From: a virus
Virus record (IMG/VR): IMGVR_UViG_3300024500_000045
Location: 1-45,637 of that record
DNA length: 45,637 nt
Strand: one strand, 5' to 3'
The position numbers and the translations under genes are program-made. The notes under the pieces were generated by a model. That model was not told the DNA's origin, ran no database searches, and worked only from the letters and a program-made list of their open reading frames with translations. This document shows positions 34,126 to 41,858 of this stretch, piece by piece (the first letter of the stretch is position 1; every line of letters begins with the position of its first letter).

Positions 34126-34709
34126 TAGACTTTGACGAATGGTTAGCAAATTATAAACCGCCAGAAGTAAAATTTTACGCTGCATTTGATCCTAATACAG
34201 GCGATGTAACAGGAGTGTATCCGTCACACGCTCTAACAGATCAAAAAAATGTTGTAGAAATTGATCAAGAAACAGCACAATTAATTAATGAAGGCGCATT
34301 AAAATTAAATTCGTGTTTTGTTGATATTAGCTCAGGCAAATTTGAAATTGCAGAAATAAGAAGTCTTATAAAGATAGACGATGTGCTCCATAGGATTGTT
34401 GATAAAAAATGGTCTGATGTAGAAGACCCCGATGTAATTGTTTCCTATGTAGAAGGAACAGACAAATTAGTTTTTGACCTTTCTCCTAAGTATAGAGAAT
34501 TAAAAAGAAAGATTCACTGGGACGGAAGTACCGAGCTTTGTTTTTTTATTACAGAATATAACGATCCAAATATTGTTAGATTTATAGTAAAATTTAGTAT
34601 CAGTGATTTAACAGAAAAACAAATTTCACTAACCGGTTTACCTTTAGAAGGTAGATTTAGTGTTTACACAAGAAGATTATTCCCCAAATACGTGATCGAG
34701 ACAAAATGA
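34113..34709 (+). CDS. Unknown protein in the cassette, beta-rich
   Basis: A 198-residue protein. It starts MAEIIDFDEWLANYKPPEVK, then FYAAFDPNTGDVTGVYPSHA. A 'Y.a.yDp.TG.V..v.ps' strand pair is common in phage tail-region proteins. The middle has SCFVDISSGKFEIAEIRSL and HRIVDKKWSDVEDPDVIVSY, and the end is mostly beta (IVRFIVKFSISDL). No catalytic motif, signal peptide or membrane segment is seen. It lies between a GT and a GT-like gene (overlaps of 13 and 4 bases). It could be an accessory or carrier protein, or a virion protein acted on by the cassette. There is no direct evidence for either. Confidence 0.58.
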   Translation: MAEIIDFDEWLANYKPPEVKFYAAFDPNTGDVTGVYPSHALTDQKNVVEIDQETAQLINEGALKLNSCFVDISSGKFEIAEIRSLIKIDDVLHRIVDKKWSDVEDPDVIVSYVEGTDKLVFDLSPKYRELKRKIHWDGSTELCFFITEYNDPNIVRFIVKFSISDLTEKQISLTGLPLEGRFSVYTRRLFPKYVIETK

Positions 34710-35617
34710 AAGTTATTGAATTTGATGTTGTATTTTTAAGTTATGATGAACCTAATGCAGACTTGCATTATGCGGACCTGTGTAATAAAGTACCTTGGGC
34801 AAAACGTATTCACGGTGTTAAAGGTTCAGACCATGCACATAAAGCCGCAGCAGAAAGTAGTGACACTGATTGGTTTGTTACCGTCGATGCTGACAATATT
34901 GTAGATCCAAGATTTTTTAATCTCGATTTAAAAATGGATGATCCAAAGATACAGGTCTATGGATGGTGTGGCCGCAACGTTATCAATGGACTACGATATG
35001 GTAATGGTGGTTTAAAAATCTGGAAAAAAGATTTTGTTCTTAACATGAAAACACATGAAAATTCTGATAGCGATAGAGGACAAGTTGATTTTTGCTGGGA
35101 AGATGGATACAAAAACTTTCCTTTAAGTTTTAGTGATAGCATTATTACAGGAAGTCCATTTCAAGCATGGAGAGCAGGATTCCGTGAAGGTGTTAAAATG
35201 ACGTTGCTCGACGGAGTCAAAGTTCCTCCGGCTGAAATACAAGAACGCATTTGGTGGCATAACATTCATAGACTGCGTATGTGGTCTACGGTAGGCGCTC
35301 ACGAAGAAAACGGTCTATATGCTGTATACGGTGCTAGACTAGGAACATGGATGGCTAATTGCACAGACTGGAATTATATAGAAGTTAGAGATTTTGAAAT
35401 TCTTAGAGGAATCTGGAATCAATATGGACGTCCCTACGAAGAAGTAAACGGTGAAGGATTAGTTGATGCAACAAAGGACCTAGGTGAAAAAATTAAAGTT
35501 GGTTTAGGTTTGCACTGGCCTTATTTAGATCCTAACCAAAGCAAGTACACACTAGATTTATATAATGAAACTATGAATTTAAACGATACTTATTTTAGAA
35601 TGCCCGAAAATGTATGA
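34706..35617 (+). CDS. GT-like protein with VDAD motif (single-domain form of the next gene's C-terminus)
   Basis: A 303-residue protein. It opens FDVVFLSYDEPNADLHYADL and continues AKRIHGVKGSDHAHKAAAE, then DTDWFVTVDADNIVDPRFF with a DxD-like motif at D61-A-D63. Next is INGLRYGNGGLKIWKKDFVL. The layout of opening strand, 'H..KG...AH..AA', VDAD and 'YG.GG.k' looks like a GT-A (GT2-type) nucleotide-sugar domain. The same order reappears in residues 533-690 of the following protein. The C-terminal half has WWHNIHRLRMWSTVGAHEENG and LYAVYGARLGTWMANC. Donor and acceptor are unknown. It couples by ATGA to the gene before and overlaps the gene after by 8 bases. Confidence 0.62.
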   Translation: MKVIEFDVVFLSYDEPNADLHYADLCNKVPWAKRIHGVKGSDHAHKAAAESSDTDWFVTVDADNIVDPRFFNLDLKMDDPKIQVYGWCGRNVINGLRYGNGGLKIWKKDFVLNMKTHENSDSDRGQVDFCWEDGYKNFPLSFSDSIITGSPFQAWRAGFREGVKMTLLDGVKVPPAEIQERIWWHNIHRLRMWSTVGAHEENGLYAVYGARLGTWMANCTDWNYIEVRDFEILRGIWNQYGRPYEEVNGEGLVDATKDLGEKIKVGLGLHWPYLDPNQSKYTLDLYNETMNLNDTYFRMPENV

Positions 35618-37877
35618 TATTTTTTATGTTTCAAAAAATTCCATTAACGACTATAACTGGAACTCAGTCAAGTCAAAATATCCCACAGCTAGAAAATTTG
35701 AAAACATAAATTCTTTTGATCAATTAAAAAAACAAGCATTTACTAAAATGTTTTGGGTTGTGTGGGACGACCTTACCTTATTAGACAATCTTAATTTAAA
35801 CACATACAGAGCTACCCAGTGGGACGATATGTATGTTCATGTATTTAAAAATAGTGATCATTACGACGGAGTTTGTTTATTTCCTAAGTCAGTTACAATT
35901 TCTCAAAGAGAATTTGATAATCGGTTTTTTACAGATAAAAAAGAAATAGATATTGTTGCTAGTATTCCACTAGGATATGATAAATTTAATATTACAACTT
36001 ACGATGATTATCTAAACGCTGTTGAACAATCAAGTACAGACATGTTTTGGGCAATTTGGCCTGATGTAAATGTCAAAGAAGATTTTAAATTTAATTATAA
36101 AGTTCCTAAGCATAATTCTAATATTGTTCATATTTTTAAAAATGGAGAATTTTTTGACGGCATTTGCTTATTTCCAAAAAATGTAAAAGTTTCTAAGAGA
36201 GAATTTTATCATAGATTTTTTGCAGAAAAAAAAGAAATAGATATTGTTGCTAGTATTCCAAAACAATACAACATCTATTCTCCTAAAACATTTGATGAGT
36301 ATAAACAAATTACAGACGATATGTTTTGGATTGTGTGGCCTGAGGTAAAAATTATTAACAATGAAATTTTTGATTTATATTTTAGCCATCACAATACCTA
36401 TGACAGAAGAGAAAATCATGTTTTTAAAAATTTGTGTAATTACGACGAATCTTACCTAAGCGGAATTTTGTTATGCAGCAAATTTAAACCTTTAACACAA
36501 GAAGAGTTTGATAAACAATATCCTACTGATAAAAAAGAATATAATATAATCGCTAGTAAATTTCAATATCCTATATATACAATCACATCTTACGAGCAAT
36601 ATTTAGATATATGTAAAACTGAATCTCAAAATATGTTTTGGTGTGTATGGCCAGAAATTAAAATATTAGATGATAAACTATTTGATTTGTATTTTGATCC
36701 AAATAGTGGGGCATTTGATTATGATAGAAAAGAAAATCATGTTTTTAAAAATTTATGTAACGACAAAGAATCTTTTCTAAACGGTGTAGTATTATTTTCT
36801 AAAGAAAAAATCATATCTAAAAAAGAATTTAATAGAAGATTTTTAATTGATAAAAAAGAACATAATTTTGTAGCAAGTCGTTATGCGTATCCTGTTTACA
36901 ATATTGATACTTATGACGATTACAAACAAATTATAGACACCGAATCTCAACCTTTATTCTGGGCAATTTGGCCTGAAATAGAAATTATTGATTCTGAAAT
37001 TTTTAATTTATATTTTGAACCTAATAATGGCGTATATGATTATGATAGAAATATCAATCATGTATTTCAGCATAAATTTAGAAACGAATTAACATATAAC
37101 GGATTGATGTTAATGTCTACATCAACGCCAGTTAGTCCTAAAGAAATTGATTTTAGGTTTTTAATTAATAAAAAACAATATGAACAAGTTGTTTCTAAGC
37201 ATAAAGACTATGATATAATATTTGTAAGTTATAACGAACCTAATGCTGAAGAAAATTATAATAAACTAATTAACAAATTTCCAAGAGCTAAACGAGTACA
37301 TGGTGTTAAAGGTATTCATCAAGCGCATATAAAGGCAGCTGAACTTGCCACAACAGACATGTTCTGGGTTGTTGATGCCGATGCACATATAATAGATGAT
37401 TTTAATTTTAATCATCAGGCAACGCGATACGAAAAAGATGTTGTTCATGTGTGGAGAAGTAAAAATCCAATAAATGATTTAATATATGGTTATGGTGGAG
37501 TAAAACTATTACCAAGAAAATTAACATTAGATATGGATGTAAATACAGCCGACATGACAACATCGATTAGTAAAAAATTTAAAGCAATGCCGGAAGTCAG
37601 TAATATATCTGCATTCAATACAGATCCTTTTAATACTTGGAAATCGGCATTTAGAGAATGTGTAAAACTTTCTAGTAGAACAATTGCTGGACAAGTTGAT
37701 GAGGAAACACAAAAGAGATTAGACATATGGTGTTCTGTAGCAAAAGACAAATTTGCTAATGATGCACTTAGCGGTGCAATTGCAGGACGTAAGTACGGAG
37801 AAGAAAATAAAAACAATCCAGAAGCCCTTGCAAAAATTAATGATTTTGATTGGTTAAAAACACAATATGGAATTTAA
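35610..37877 (+). CDS. Repeat protein: five degenerate GT-like modules followed by one intact-looking GT-like domain
   Basis: A 755-residue protein. Residues 533-690 match the preceding protein: YDIIFVSYNEPNAEENYNKL, AKRVHGVKGIHQAHIKAAELA, TTDMFWVVDADAHIIDDFNF (D589-A-D591), YGYGGVKLLPRKLTLDM. Residues 1-532 hold five divergent copies of the middle of that domain, each centred on 'MFWxVWPxxxI' at residues 47, 145, 238, 342 and 449 (LFW in the last). Each continues with 'HVFKN...Y.G..L..K...S..EF..RF..DKKE...VAS'. In these copies the acidic VDAD becomes VWDD, IWPD, VWPE, VWPE and IWPE, so metal binding is probably lost in most. The protein is very rich in Phe, Tyr, Asp and Lys, with no membrane segment. 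One guess is an enzyme with a repeat array for substrate or scaffold binding. It overlaps the first radical SAM gene by 11 bases. Confidence 0.68.
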   Translation: MYDIFYVSKNSINDYNWNSVKSKYPTARKFENINSFDQLKKQAFTKMFWVVWDDLTLLDNLNLNTYRATQWDDMYVHVFKNSDHYDGVCLFPKSVTISQREFDNRFFTDKKEIDIVASIPLGYDKFNITTYDDYLNAVEQSSTDMFWAIWPDVNVKEDFKFNYKVPKHNSNIVHIFKNGEFFDGICLFPKNVKVSKREFYHRFFAEKKEIDIVASIPKQYNIYSPKTFDEYKQITDDMFWIVWPEVKIINNEIFDLYFSHHNTYDRRENHVFKNLCNYDESYLSGILLCSKFKPLTQEEFDKQYPTDKKEYNIIASKFQYPIYTITSYEQYLDICKTESQNMFWCVWPEIKILDDKLFDLYFDPNSGAFDYDRKENHVFKNLCNDKESFLNGVVLFSKEKIISKKEFNRRFLIDKKEHNFVASRYAYPVYNIDTYDDYKQIIDTESQPLFWAIWPEIEIIDSEIFNLYFEPNNGVYDYDRNINHVFQHKFRNELTYNGLMLMSTSTPVSPKEIDFRFLINKKQYEQVVSKHKDYDIIFVSYNEPNAEENYNKLINKFPRAKRVHGVKGIHQAHIKAAELATTDMFWVVDADAHIIDDFNFNHQATRYEKDVVHVWRSKNPINDLIYGYGGVKLLPRKLTLDMDVNTADMTTSISKKFKAMPEVSNISAFNTDPFNTWKSAFRECVKLSSRTIAGQVDEETQKRLDIWCSVAKDKFANDALSGAIAGRKYGEENKNNPEALAKINDFDWLKTQYGI
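35937..36260 (+). repeat. Exact 33-base direct repeat, 291-base period, within the GT-like repeat gene
   Basis: Bases 35937-35969 and 36228-36260 are identical over 33 bases, encoding the KKEIDIVASIP junction of modules 1 and 2. The period of 291 bases is 97 codons, one protein module. A second near-identical pair, 29 bases with one mismatch, lies at 36411-36439 and 36732-36760 (period 321 bases, 107 codons). DNA-level identity points to fairly recent duplication or recombination between modules. Confidence 0.8.
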
Positions 37878-39285
37878 TAGAAATATAAAAGGTAATGAAC
37901 TTAGAAAGATTGATGGAAAATATCAGTCTCGATATCTATTAGATGCAGAATTTGTTCATAAGGAATTAAACGAAGTAAGTCCAAGTTTTTGTTTGGCCAA
38001 ATGGTTTAATGTTAGTATACACATTCCGTCTGGAAGAACACATAGTTGTTATCATCCTAGAAGTCATGCAATTCCATTAGATGAAGTAAAGATCGATGTT
38101 AGTGCATTGCATAATACAAAATATAAAAAATCTCAACGTGCATTGATGTTACAGGGTATACGACCTAAAGAATGCGAATTTTGTTGGCAAATTGAAGATA
38201 GCGGAAACCAACTAAGCGATCGAGCATATCGAAGCAAAGATGTATGGGAACCAGGGTTAATTGATGAAGCATTAGAGCTTGGTTACGAGGGAAATGCTAA
38301 ACCAAGATATGTTGAAGTAAATTTTAATCAAGCATGTAATTTTAAATGTAGTTATTGTAGCCCTCATCTTAGCACAGCATGGTATGATGAAATTAAAAAA
38401 GAAGGCCCGTACCTTTTAACTGACCGTGTGCATAATGATATTCTATGGATTCAAAACGAATCACCAATCGACAATAGTCCTGAAAATCCTTATGTAAAAG
38501 CATTCTGGGAATGGCTTCCAGAAATTTATCCAACCTTACAAACATTCCGCATGACTGGCGGAGAACCGCTTATGGATAAAAATACCTTTAGGATGTTTGA
38601 ATATGTAAAAAATAATCCTAAAAGTGATCTTCATTTAAGTATTACAAGTAATTGCTGTCCTCCAAAAGACCAATGGTCAAAATTTATGTCTAGTTTAAAA
38701 GAAATTACAGATGCAGAGGCTGTTGATCATTTTATGTTATTTTGTAGTTTAGATAGTTGGGGTAAGCAAGCAGAATATATACGTAATGGAATGGATTTTG
38801 AAATGTTAAAGGCAAACGTCACTGACTATCTTGCAAATAGTCAGAAACATTCACTTACTTTTATCATAACATTTAATGCTTTGAGTTATACTCGTATTGT
38901 TGAATATTTGCAGAACATTATTAAATTGAGAAGAAAATTTAGTAAACGTAGACAACTAATTTGGTTTGATATCCCTCCGCTCCATGATCCAGATTTTTTA
39001 AATCCCAAAGTAATGCCAGAAATGGTAACAGAACTTAAATTGGCATTAAAATATATGTTAGAAAATAAAGAAGGTCGTGGTAATCAGTTTATGGGATTTA
39101 GCGACTTTGAAGTGAGTAAAGTTCGAAGATTAATTGATTGGATTGAATCAGATACAGGATTTGACAAAGATAAAGCTATGAAAAATTTTTATGAATTTTT
39201 CTCAGAACACGATAGAAGACGAAATACAAATTTTTTAAATACATTTCCTGAACTAACAGATTTTTGGAATAGGTGTAAAGAATAA
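37867..39285 (+). CDS. Radical SAM enzyme with N-terminal twitch-like domain, copy 1
   Basis: A 472-residue protein. The CX3CX2C motif that binds the SAM-coordinating 4Fe-4S cluster is C157-x3-C161-x2-C164 (in FNQACNFKCSYCSPH). The SAM-contact GGEP is at 231-234 (FRMTGGEPLMD). Before the core lie further cysteines C42 (FCLAKWFNV), C61 (SCYHPRSHAIP) and C103-x2-C106 (CEFCWQIED), consistent with an auxiliary cluster in an N-terminal twitch domain, an inverted order compared with SPASM/twitch enzymes. The C-terminus has FYEFFSEHDRRRNTNFL. The family is the 'twitch domain-containing radical SAM' type known from phages and marine bacteria, with reaction unknown. It overlaps the preceding gene by 11 bases and the next by one (TAATG). 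It needs host Fe-S assembly and a reductant. Confidence 0.85.
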   Translation: MEFNRNIKGNELRKIDGKYQSRYLLDAEFVHKELNEVSPSFCLAKWFNVSIHIPSGRTHSCYHPRSHAIPLDEVKIDVSALHNTKYKKSQRALMLQGIRPKECEFCWQIEDSGNQLSDRAYRSKDVWEPGLIDEALELGYEGNAKPRYVEVNFNQACNFKCSYCSPHLSTAWYDEIKKEGPYLLTDRVHNDILWIQNESPIDNSPENPYVKAFWEWLPEIYPTLQTFRMTGGEPLMDKNTFRMFEYVKNNPKSDLHLSITSNCCPPKDQWSKFMSSLKEITDAEAVDHFMLFCSLDSWGKQAEYIRNGMDFEMLKANVTDYLANSQKHSLTFIITFNALSYTRIVEYLQNIIKLRRKFSKRRQLIWFDIPPLHDPDFLNPKVMPEMVTELKLALKYMLENKEGRGNQFMGFSDFEVSKVRRLIDWIESDTGFDKDKAMKNFYEFFSEHDRRRNTNFLNTFPELTDFWNRCKE

Positions 39286-40652
39286 TGGATGATAGAGTAA
39301 ATTATATTAAAGGTGTTAGAGATCGTTTAAACAAAATAGGTCCAGGTTTTTGTGCAATGAAATGGTTGCATCAAACTTTGTATCTTCACACCGGTGATAA
39401 CCATAGTTGTTACCATCCTCGTCCTCATCACATTCCATTAGATGAAATTAAAATAGATGCAAGTGCTTTACACAATACTAAATGGAAAAAACAACAACGT
39501 AAAAAAATGTTAGAAGGTGAAAGACCAGAAGAATGTTATTATTGTTGGAATATTGAAGACTTGCCGGGAGAGCATATAAGTGATCGAATGATTCATAGTT
39601 CTAGCGATTTTTCAGAACCTTACATAGAAAAATTAGCAGAATTACCATGGGACGCTCCGGTAAACCCACGCTATCTAGAAGTAAGTTTTGGTAACGGATG
39701 CAACTATCGCTGTGGTTATTGTTGCCCACAGGCTAGTACTATGTGGATGGAAGAGATCAAGAAACACGGTAATTATGATTTAACTTATAATCAATATGGT
39801 ATTGAGTTTTTAAAAAATGGAACATATTATGGGCCTAAAGATGAAAACCCTTACATCGAAGCATTCTGGAAGTGGTGGCCAAGTTTACGTAATGATTTAC
39901 ATACTTTACGTATTACAGGCGGTGAACCATTAATGAATCCTGGTGCTATGCAGTTTTTTGATTTACTAGAAGATGAGCCAGCTCCCCATTTAGAGATTAC
40001 ACTTAATAGTAATCTTGGAGTAACTTTTGATCGAGTTGATCGATTAATAGCTCGAGTAAAAAGTTTAATAGAACAGAAAAAAATTAGAAAGTTTAGTTTC
40101 TTTACTAGCATTGATAGCTGGGGAGAACAAGCAGAATATATGCGTACAGGATTAAAATGTGATCACTGGGAACGCAATATGAAAGAAGTAATTAAAGCCG
40201 GTGCAACGGTAAATCTAATGTGTACTTATAACGTATTATGTGTAACTAATTTTCAAAAGTTATTACACAAAGTTATCGAATGGAGAAAAGAATACGGCAA
40301 GGAAGCTGTATCTTTTGATACACCATATTTAAAAGAACCGCCACACTGGATGATTAATATTTTGCCTGAAGAATTTATTAAACATCAAGAAGACACTTTA
40401 AAATTTATTGAAGATAATATGGATTGGTTTACAGGCGTCGAATACGAAAAGTTTAAACGTGTAACAGATTACATGAAAGAAAATCCAGTTAGCGATTTAA
40501 AAATTCTTCAAGGAAGAAGAGATTTTTATAGTTTCTTTTCTGAAAATGATAGAAGATTAGGAACTAATTTATTAGAGGTTTTTCCAGAGTATAGTAACTT
40601 TTATAACTTATGTAAAAACATTTACGAAAATTATGATAACAGAAACAAATAA
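39285..40652 (+). CDS. Radical SAM enzyme with N-terminal twitch-like domain, copy 2
   Basis: A 455-residue close paralog of the preceding enzyme. The cluster motif is C139-x3-C143-x2-C146 with an extra C147 (GNGCNYRCGYCCPQ), and GGEP is at 212-215 (RITGGEPLMN). The N-terminal cysteines are C23 (FCAMKWLHQ), C42 (SCYHPRPHHIP) and C84-x2-C87 (CYYCWNIED), spaced as in copy 1. Long shared stretches such as LDEIKIDASALHNTKWKK against LDEVKIDVSALHNTKYKK show a duplication that then diverged. The end, FYSFFSENDRRLGTNLLEVFPEYSNFY, matches copy 1. It starts inside the stop of copy 1 (TAATG), so synthesis is coupled. Substrate unknown. Confidence 0.85.
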   Translation: MDDRVNYIKGVRDRLNKIGPGFCAMKWLHQTLYLHTGDNHSCYHPRPHHIPLDEIKIDASALHNTKWKKQQRKKMLEGERPEECYYCWNIEDLPGEHISDRMIHSSSDFSEPYIEKLAELPWDAPVNPRYLEVSFGNGCNYRCGYCCPQASTMWMEEIKKHGNYDLTYNQYGIEFLKNGTYYGPKDENPYIEAFWKWWPSLRNDLHTLRITGGEPLMNPGAMQFFDLLEDEPAPHLEITLNSNLGVTFDRVDRLIARVKSLIEQKKIRKFSFFTSIDSWGEQAEYMRTGLKCDHWERNMKEVIKAGATVNLMCTYNVLCVTNFQKLLHKVIEWRKEYGKEAVSFDTPYLKEPPHWMINILPEEFIKHQEDTLKFIEDNMDWFTGVEYEKFKRVTDYMKENPVSDLKILQGRRDFYSFFSENDRRLGTNLLEVFPEYSNFYNLCKNIYENYDNRNK

Positions 40653-41856
40653 AAATTCTTGGTGTGTTAATGCGTTCCATGGAATGAGCGCAAATAACAA
40701 CGGAAGTTCTAAAATGTGTTGTATGATTATTGAAGAATACAACAGAATGAAAGAATTACAACCAATTTATTTTGTAGACAAAATGTCTATCGAACAAAAT
40801 TTTAATAATCCTGTAGCAATACAAATTCGAAAAGATTTAGAAAACGGAATAAGAAATTATGCCTGCAAAAATTGTTGGGAAGAAGAAAATGCTGGACGTA
40901 AAAGTAAGCGTCTTCGAGATAATGAAATATATTTTAGATCGATAGAAAGGGGAGAAAAACCATTTACCGGTCTTGCTAAGTTTGAATTAAATCTAGGAAA
41001 TAATTGTAACATAAAGTGTAGAACCTGTGCTCCTCAGATTAGTTCAACATGGATGAAAGAAGATTACGATCTGCATCATTCAAAAATTTCTTATAAAGAA
41101 TATGCAGAAATGATGAGAGTGTTTCATCAGAGCTACGACGACGAAAGTGTTTTCTGGGAAGATTTAAAAAATAATTTAGTCAATATTAGACAATTTGATT
41201 TTTATGGCGGCGAACCGTTTTTAAGTAAAAAGATGTGGGAAATTCTAAGTATATGTGTTGACAAAGGATATGCTAAAGATATTGAATTGCATTATAATAC
41301 TAACGGTACAACTTGGCCAGAAGATAAAATTTCTATGTTTAAACATTTTAAAGGTGTTAATTTATCTTTTAGTATTGACGGTATAGAAGAACAATTTGAA
41401 TATATGAGATTTCCAGCAAAATGGAATGAAGTATTAGAAAATATGAATAAGGCAAAAGAGCTTGCTAATAGTTTAAAAACTCTTAAAATTAGTTGGTGCA
41501 TTACTTTAAGTACACTGAACATATATGACTTACCTAAAACAATAAATTTTTATTACGATCATTTTTCTAGTTTTGGTTTTTATCTAAATTTAGTTCACGG
41601 ACCCCGACATTATAATATTTCAACTCTCCCAACAGATATTAAAGAAAAAATTATTCAACATATTAATGATGTTGTGCCTAAGACGCAGAATCAAGCATGG
41701 ATGTATCTAGATGGCATTTTAAATTTTATAAAAAACGGACACTACGAGCCTTCAAGTTTTACTTCTCTAAAGGAAGTAACAAAAAAACACGATCAATATC
41801 GAGGACAAGAATTTAATAAAGTTTTTCCTGACTATTCAAAAATTATAGGTATGTAA
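40633..41856 (+). CDS. Radical SAM enzyme with N-terminal twitch-like domain, copy 3 (divergent)
   Basis: A 407-residue protein. The cluster motif is C125-x3-C129-x2-C132 (GNNCNIKCRTCAPQ), and GGEP is at 192-195 (DFYGGEPFLSK). The N-terminal cysteines are C11 (WCVNAFHGM), C29-C30 (MCCMIIEE) and C78-x2-C81 (CKNCWEEENAG). The layout equals copies 1 and 2 but the sequence is much more divergent. SFSIDGIEEQFEYMRFP is a typical radical SAM core strand. The end (HDQYRGQEFNKVFPDYSKII) keeps the 'R...(F/L)...FP.(Y/L)' tail of the others. The start overlaps copy 2 by 20 bases and has no clear Shine-Dalgarno, suggesting coupling. Substrate unknown. Confidence 0.83.
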   Translation: MITETNKNSWCVNAFHGMSANNNGSSKMCCMIIEEYNRMKELQPIYFVDKMSIEQNFNNPVAIQIRKDLENGIRNYACKNCWEEENAGRKSKRLRDNEIYFRSIERGEKPFTGLAKFELNLGNNCNIKCRTCAPQISSTWMKEDYDLHHSKISYKEYAEMMRVFHQSYDDESVFWEDLKNNLVNIRQFDFYGGEPFLSKKMWEILSICVDKGYAKDIELHYNTNGTTWPEDKISMFKHFKGVNLSFSIDGIEEQFEYMRFPAKWNEVLENMNKAKELANSLKTLKISWCITLSTLNIYDLPKTINFYYDHFSSFGFYLNLVHGPRHYNISTLPTDIKEKIIQHINDVVPKTQNQAWMYLDGILNFIKNGHYEPSSFTSLKEVTKKHDQYRGQEFNKVFPDYSKIIGM

Positions 41857-41858
41857 AA

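Noticed and set aside
32429-37877. Complete O-antigen or LPS biosynthesis cluster
   Set aside because: GT-like genes are present, but no nucleotide-sugar dehydratase, epimerase, nucleotidyltransferase, flippase or polymerase is found.
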